From assembly GCA_016790575.1 (NCBI GenBank), contig JAEUOU010000005.1, positions 147,211 to 211,210 on the forward strand: a stretch of 64,000 bases of DNA, given 5' to 3'. Position 1 is the first letter of the stretch. Every line of letters starts with the position of its first letter. A program made the position numbers and the translations under genes. Below are positions 60,654 to 64,000 of this stretch, in pieces. The stretch is from Burkholderiaceae bacterium (lineage in GTDB: Bacteria > Pseudomonadota > Gammaproteobacteria > Burkholderiales > Burkholderiaceae_C). The notes below the pieces were generated by a model. That model did not search any database. It had not been told where the DNA came from and worked only from the letters and a program-made list of their open reading frames with translations.

Positions 60654-62217
60654 GCCGCTGACACGCACCACCCGCGCCTGGCGCTTTTGGGCACAGGGAC
60701 TCGCCCTGTTGCTCGCGGGTCTGGCGCAGCCGGCCAACGCTGCCGATGGCGACACACGAGAGGCGAAGCACTCGTCTTACAAGGACGAGGGGGTCTTCAA
60801 CAAACCGGGAATGACGCAACCGTGCAAACAGTTCAGTCGGCATGAGATCAGGCTTGTGTTTCCGGTCGCCGGCGGACCGGTGAAGGGCACCTGGAAGTTT
60901 GCCTTCAGAGCCGCCGTGGACTTGAGCAAAAGCACAGGCCCGATCAAGGATGTCCTGTGCGTTGGTGGCGGCGATGAAGATCCGACCTCCTACGAGATCA
61001 CCGGCACTTACGACGGCAAGGATGGCGGGACCATCCGGGCCACTTGCACCGACCTGAAGAAAAAGGAGAGCAAGCCCTGCGGCGGGCGCATCTTCGCCAG
61101 CGGTACGGGAACGTTCAAGGAAGATGAGGATTCTGCCGCGTCCAATCGCGCGCTCAGCTTCCCGCCCTTCGGCAGCTGCAACACTGATCTCAACGCGTAC
61201 GAGAAGGAGCTGCGCGAGGCGCTGTTGAACGCCCTCATCGATACCGCGTCCAGGTACACCTTCACCAAGCTCAGAAGCGCCGGCAATGAACTGCGCGGCT
61301 GGACACGCGAGATGTACGTCCTGTGGAAGATCCGTACCGACGCCTATGACGATCTGTTGGACCCCCTGTGGAGAAAGCCGCCGCTGTCGGTCTTTGAACG
61401 CATGGAGAACCAGGTGATGAAGGTCAGCATGGGGCCGGGTGCGGCGGGGCATCTGGAGGAACTGCCGATCTGGAAGGTGGTGCGCGAGGTGGGCGAGAAT
61501 GCTTCCAAGGGGATGGGCGCTCTGCAGTTACTCAACAGTTTCGTCGAGGGGGACTACACGGAGACAGTGAAGACGGTGGTGTTCGAGGCCATCGGCAGCT
61601 ACAGCAACGTCGCCGGGCTGGCGATCACCGCCGCACAGGCCACCTACGCCGACTGGCAGGCGTTCGAGCGTCGCTACCAGGACAAGGAGTTCAAGGAACT
61701 CTATCGCCTGATGTACTACGACAAGGGTGGTCGGCCGATGCAGGAGCGCTGGAAGGCGGAGCGCAAAGTGCGGTTGCGGCACTTCGTCGAAGAAGTCTAC
61801 GACTGGCTGGACTACAGCGACACGCAAGGGCCCCGTCTGCGCAGGCTGATGGTCAACTATGCTGCCGACAAGCTTGAGCTGCGCCTGAGCCAGGCCGACT
61901 TCCGGCTCAAGGACACGGAGAGCGGTGGACGCACGCTGGCGGATCCGCGTGCGGTGGCCACGTTGGGCGCACTCTTCCTCGAGTTCGAAAACGTGTTCGA
62001 GAAGGATGTCGAGGCCGAACTCCTGCGTCAGTTGTCCGAGCGTGCGGCCAAACGCATGGCGGACCGCGCGCAGAAGGCGCAGGATGGCCTGAAACAGGCG
62101 GCGACGGGCGACTTTGCGGGCGTGTGGCCCGACGCGGAAGAGCGCACTAACCAGCTGTGCAAGGTGATCCAGAAGGTCCAGGCCGACTACCGCGCCAAAC
62201 CCGGGGGGGCCAAGTGA
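60646..62217 (+). CDS. Secreted hypothetical protein, second gene of unknown operon
   Basis: A 523-residue protein starting at a GTG (60646) that overlaps the previous stop by 8 bp. A signal peptide (WAQGLALLLAGLAQPANA) is followed by a beta-type segment with three cysteines in 60 residues (CVGGGDEDP, ATCTDLKKK, KPCGGRIFA) and a long helical region (about 175-515) rich in charged residues (ELYRLMYYDKGGRPMQERW). It ends with a near-terminal Cys (NQLCKVIQK). I recognise no family. Likely periplasmic or exported, acting with its two neighbours. Confidence 0.7.
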   Translation: MRKPLTRTTRAWRFWAQGLALLLAGLAQPANAADGDTREAKHSSYKDEGVFNKPGMTQPCKQFSRHEIRLVFPVAGGPVKGTWKFAFRAAVDLSKSTGPIKDVLCVGGGDEDPTSYEITGTYDGKDGGTIRATCTDLKKKESKPCGGRIFASGTGTFKEDEDSAASNRALSFPPFGSCNTDLNAYEKELREALLNALIDTASRYTFTKLRSAGNELRGWTREMYVLWKIRTDAYDDLLDPLWRKPPLSVFERMENQVMKVSMGPGAAGHLEELPIWKVVREVGENASKGMGALQLLNSFVEGDYTETVKTVVFEAIGSYSNVAGLAITAAQATYADWQAFERRYQDKEFKELYRLMYYDKGGRPMQERWKAERKVRLRHFVEEVYDWLDYSDTQGPRLRRLMVNYAADKLELRLSQADFRLKDTESGGRTLADPRAVATLGALFLEFENVFEKDVEAELLRQLSERAAKRMADRAQKAQDGLKQAATGDFAGVWPDAEERTNQLCKVIQKVQADYRAKPGGAK

Positions 62218-63239
62218 CACGCAAGACCATACCGCGACATCTGCTTTTTTCGACGATGGCCTTGGCTTCCTGCCTTGCCTTCGGGCAAGCCGACAATGCA
62301 GATGCGCTGTTCGACCAGGGCTTTACGAAGTACCAGGCCAGCGCAGCTGAGCAGGGCAAGGCGGACGGGTTCAGGCAGATGAAAGCCGCCGCCGATCTCG
62401 GCCACCTGCGGGCGCAGTTGATCGTGGGCCTGGTGCAGACGTTCTACGAAGGCCCCCTGCGCAATCCGGTCGCAGGCATCCAATACCTGCGCAAGGCGGC
62501 GGACCGGGCGAGCCCCGATGGTCTGTACTACCTGGCCCTGGCCCACGAAAGAGGCACTGGCACCGACAGAAACACCGGCGAGGCGGTTCGGCTGTATGCC
62601 AAAGCCGCCGCCCTTGGCCAACTCGAGGCACAGACCAATCTGGGCACCGCCCTGCTCTCAGGCAACGGCGTGGCCGCTGATCCTGGGCAGGGTGTGCTCT
62701 GGCTGCGCCGCGCGGCAGATGCCGGCGTCGCCATGGCGCAGCAAAACCTGGGCGTGCTCTATTACCAAGGCAAAGGCGTTGGAAAAGAGGATCTGGAAAG
62801 CTTCAAGTACCTCAAACTGTCCGCCCTGCGCGGAAATGACTCGGCGGCCAGACTGCTGGCGGAATTGCGAAAAAGCCTGAGCGAGGATCAGATTGCAGAA
62901 GGTGAACGCCGCGTGGCCGGGTTCCGCCAGACCGCGCCTTGGCGTGACCTTGCCCCTGCGATATCGGCCAACCTGCCTGCACAGAGTGAATCCGCCGGGC
63001 ATGCAACAACCATGGCCGCACAGCGCGCTGAAGCGGCCGCAGCAGCCAAGCCGCTGCCGTCCGTCGCGACACAAGCCGTTTCGACCGGGGAATCCCTGAT
63101 GCAGCCGGGAGACGAAGCGAAGGCTATCAACCGGGAGCCACCGATGACACGCGCCGAGGTCGAGGCGGCGATCGCCGGAATGAGCGTTCGGCGGGGCCGC
63201 AGCGGCAGTACGAACGCCCCGCGCTCACCGGCTCGCTGA
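62214..63239 (+). CDS. Sel1-repeat protein, third gene of unknown operon
   Basis: A 341-residue exported protein starting at a GTG that overlaps the previous stop by 4 bp. The signal peptide ends near SCLAFGQA. Residues about 60-215 form four Sel1-like repeats (YYLALAHERGTGTDRNTGEA, TNLGTALLSGNGVAADPGQG, QNLGVLYYQGKGVGKEDLES). The C-terminal 120 residues are Ala/Gln/Ser-rich and disordered. Sel1 repeats bind proteins, so it may scaffold the second gene's product. Confidence 0.8.
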   Translation: MTRKTIPRHLLFSTMALASCLAFGQADNADALFDQGFTKYQASAAEQGKADGFRQMKAAADLGHLRAQLIVGLVQTFYEGPLRNPVAGIQYLRKAADRASPDGLYYLALAHERGTGTDRNTGEAVRLYAKAAALGQLEAQTNLGTALLSGNGVAADPGQGVLWLRRAADAGVAMAQQNLGVLYYQGKGVGKEDLESFKYLKLSALRGNDSAARLLAELRKSLSEDQIAEGERRVAGFRQTAPWRDLAPAISANLPAQSESAGHATTMAAQRAEAAAAAKPLPSVATQAVSTGESLMQPGDEAKAINREPPMTRAEVEAAIAGMSVRRGRSGSTNAPRSPAR

Positions 63240-63303
63240 CCGGCGGCCGTCATCCTCAGGGTCTGCGACCAGGAAGCTTTGCTGACGCAGGCAGGGGCCG
63301 CGA

Positions 63304-63331
63304 CATGCCGGTGCATGCCGGTGCATGCCGG
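63304..63331. repeat. Short 10-bp tandem repeat
   Basis: CATGCCGGTG occurs twice and then partially a third time. It lies in the 292-bp gap between the Sel1 gene and the small gene at 63532. No gene is apparent in this gap; the rest of it holds only the dispersed repeat. Confidence 0.7.
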
Positions 63332-63433
63332 GCGCGGCGCGTGCCGGAAAGCTGAAGGCCTGGCGTGGCATGACAAGGCGATGGCGCCTCCCCATGAAAC
63401 GGGGTCCTGTCGGCGCACCGCCCGCAGCGCCAC

Positions 63434-63529
63434 ACTGAGAGGCCCAAAACGCCTTGAACAGCGGGTTTCATGGGCTTTTCGCCCCATACCCAGCGTCAAA
63501 AGGTCGTTGTTTGCTATGAACCCCATAGC
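63434..63529 (+). repeat. Dispersed palindromic repeat, copy 14 (long form)
   Basis: The core at 63481-63529 (GCCCCATACCCAGCGTCAAA, AGGTCGTTGTTTGCTATGAA) ends in a perfect GCTAT-N7-ATAGC hairpin. About 47 bp upstream match the flank of copy 13. It follows the stop of the minus-strand small gene by 2 bp, exactly as copy 11 follows the GRER-stop remnant. Confidence 0.9.
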
Positions 63530-63531
63530 AT

Positions 63532-63711
63532 TCACCGCTCCCGCCCCGTCTCGGCCGCCTCCGTCTGCACCGGGCTGAGCAGGTCTTCCACGACGCTGCG
63601 CCGGCCCTGGTGGATTTCGGCCACGGCGGGCAGGCGGGCCAGACGGTCGGGGCTCAGTTTTCTGATGACTGCGGTTCCCATGACTGCGGTTCCCATGACT
63701 GCGGTCCCCAT
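63532..63711 (-). CDS. Small protein, 59 residues, with triplicated start
   Basis: Begins MGTAVMGTAVMGTAVIRKLS, encoded by three 15-bp tandem repeats that each hold an ATG, so three start codons are possible. AAGGATCG lies 5 bp before the first ATG. The rest is LSPDRLARLPAVAEIHQGRR and a tail ending GRER. It lies 12 bp after the stop of the upstream partial gene, so the two are probably cotranscribed. The product is not recognised. A remnant of the same tail occurs at 57482-57560. Confidence 0.55.
   Translation of the reverse strand: MGTAVMGTAVMGTAVIRKLSPDRLARLPAVAEIHQGRRSVVEDLLSPVQTEAAETGRER
63662..63711. repeat. 15-bp tandem repeat at the start of the small gene
   Basis: Three consecutive units of 15 bp (on the minus strand ATGGGRACCGCAGTC, R being G once and A twice). 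Each adds Met-Gly-Thr-Ala-Val. The count could change by slippage without breaking the reading frame. Confidence 0.85.
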
Positions 63712-63723
63712 GGCTTCGATCCT

Positions 63724-64000
63724 TCAGGGTTTGGTGAGGGTGGGGAAGATTTCGTAGGTGTATCTGCTATCGGAGCGCCAGCTGCGGTTGACGGGCGGCG
63801 CTTTGTAGTAGGGCTTGGGCCTGGGGGTGATGACGTAGACGTAGAGCTGTGGGCCGTCGATCACAAAGGTCAGGCCGTGGTCTTTCATGTCGGCGGGCAG
63901 GCGCTCGCGCAGATCGACCCGCTCTTCGTAGACCTGACCCGTGGCCTTGACGCGCCAGCGCACGTACAGGAATTCGCCGACGGGCATGGGGCCGTTGATG
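63724..64000 (-). CDS. Hypothetical protein, 5' end cut by window edge
   Basis: An open frame that runs off the right edge and stops at 63724. Visible residues include GEFLYVRWRVKATGQVYEER, RLPADMKDHGLTFVIDGPQL and VYVITPRPKPYY. An internal ATG at 63987 could start an 87-residue protein, but the frame remains open upstream. The alternating hydrophobic pattern suggests a beta-rich domain. It may be a lipoprotein of the kind found near secretion effectors; this is not supported by any motif I can name. Confidence 0.55.
   Translation of the reverse strand, partial: INGPMPVGEFLYVRWRVKATGQVYEERVDLRERLPADMKDHGLTFVIDGPQLYVYVITPRPKPYYKAPPVNRSWRSDSRYTYEIFPTLTKP

Noticed and set aside
63304..63331. 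Tandem repeat as a CRISPR array
   Set aside because: Units are 10 bp with no spacers.
62888..63535. Minus-strand frame opposite the end of the Sel1 gene
   Set aside because: It starts in repeat copy 14 and runs antisense to a well-supported gene.

Overview
The window reads as chromosomal DNA of a GC-rich betaproteobacterium, most likely Burkholderiales in or near the Comamonadaceae. Supporting this are the order pyrG-kdsA-DUF1330-eno-ftsB, a Bug-type periplasmic binding protein, a RoxA-like cupin gene divergent from an FKBP isomerase, and uniformly GC-rich codon use over the first 56 kb. I assign it from gene content and order only. No rRNA, tRNA, CRISPR array or complete insertion sequence was seen.

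Layout. 1-13 kb: housekeeping genes (roxA-like, FKBP, dut, coaBC, pyrG, kdsA, eno, ftsB), an NMN-salvage pair (pnuC plus a NadR-like kinase), hslO, a gamma carbonic anhydrase, a DUF455 protein and xerD. 13-21 kb: a Bug protein, an AEC transporter, an MlaE-MlaD-lipoprotein group without its ATPase, then queG divergent from tsaE-amiC. 21-28 kb: a tightly packed minus-strand operon (DUF47-like protein, truncated PPDK-like protein, FabI-like reductase, MaoC-phosphotransacetylase fusion, acetate kinase) that looks like an acyl-phosphate/acetate module. 28-35 kb: a cyanophycin-synthetase-like ATP-grasp protein lacking a Mur ligase domain, a SulP transporter and an acyl-CoA synthetase. 35-44 kb: an XPD/DinG-type helicase with an adjacent nuclease-like gene, DedA, mutL, a lipoprotein hydrolase, an MFS pump and miaA. 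44-56 kb: a LolD-like ATPase and its probable FtsX-type permease and AttH-like partner, split by a serine hydrolase and a heat-shock gene with a sigma32-type promoter, then a cysteine-synthase-like enzyme, an acetyl-CoA hydrolase and an ABC exporter.

From 56.4 kb to the end the DNA is accessory: gene remnants, an AT-rich membrane protein, a secreted protein of unknown function, a class II Fic protein with tandem operator-like sites, a three-gene overlapping operon of unknown function ending in a Sel1-repeat protein, a 59-residue gene with a repeated start, and a partial gene at the right edge. A 21-bp perfect direct repeat derived from the ABC exporter 3' end brackets the 56.3-59.9 kb part.

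The most striking pattern is a dispersed repeat of about 35-50 bp. Its core is TACCCAGCG..AAAAGGTC, followed by a GCTAT-N7-ATAGC hairpin. I find 14 copies in 64 kb. Nine touch reading frames (coaBC, the nadR-like gene, the DUF455 gene, amiC, the SulP leader, mutL, miaA, the ABC permease, and the start of the 57.6-58.4 kb gene). All four sense copies are read in one frame (I-P-S-x-K-R-S-x-x-A) and all five antisense copies in one frame (I-A-x-N-D-x-x-x-L-G). It behaves like a protein-coding palindromic element that inserts peptides into linkers of essential enzymes.
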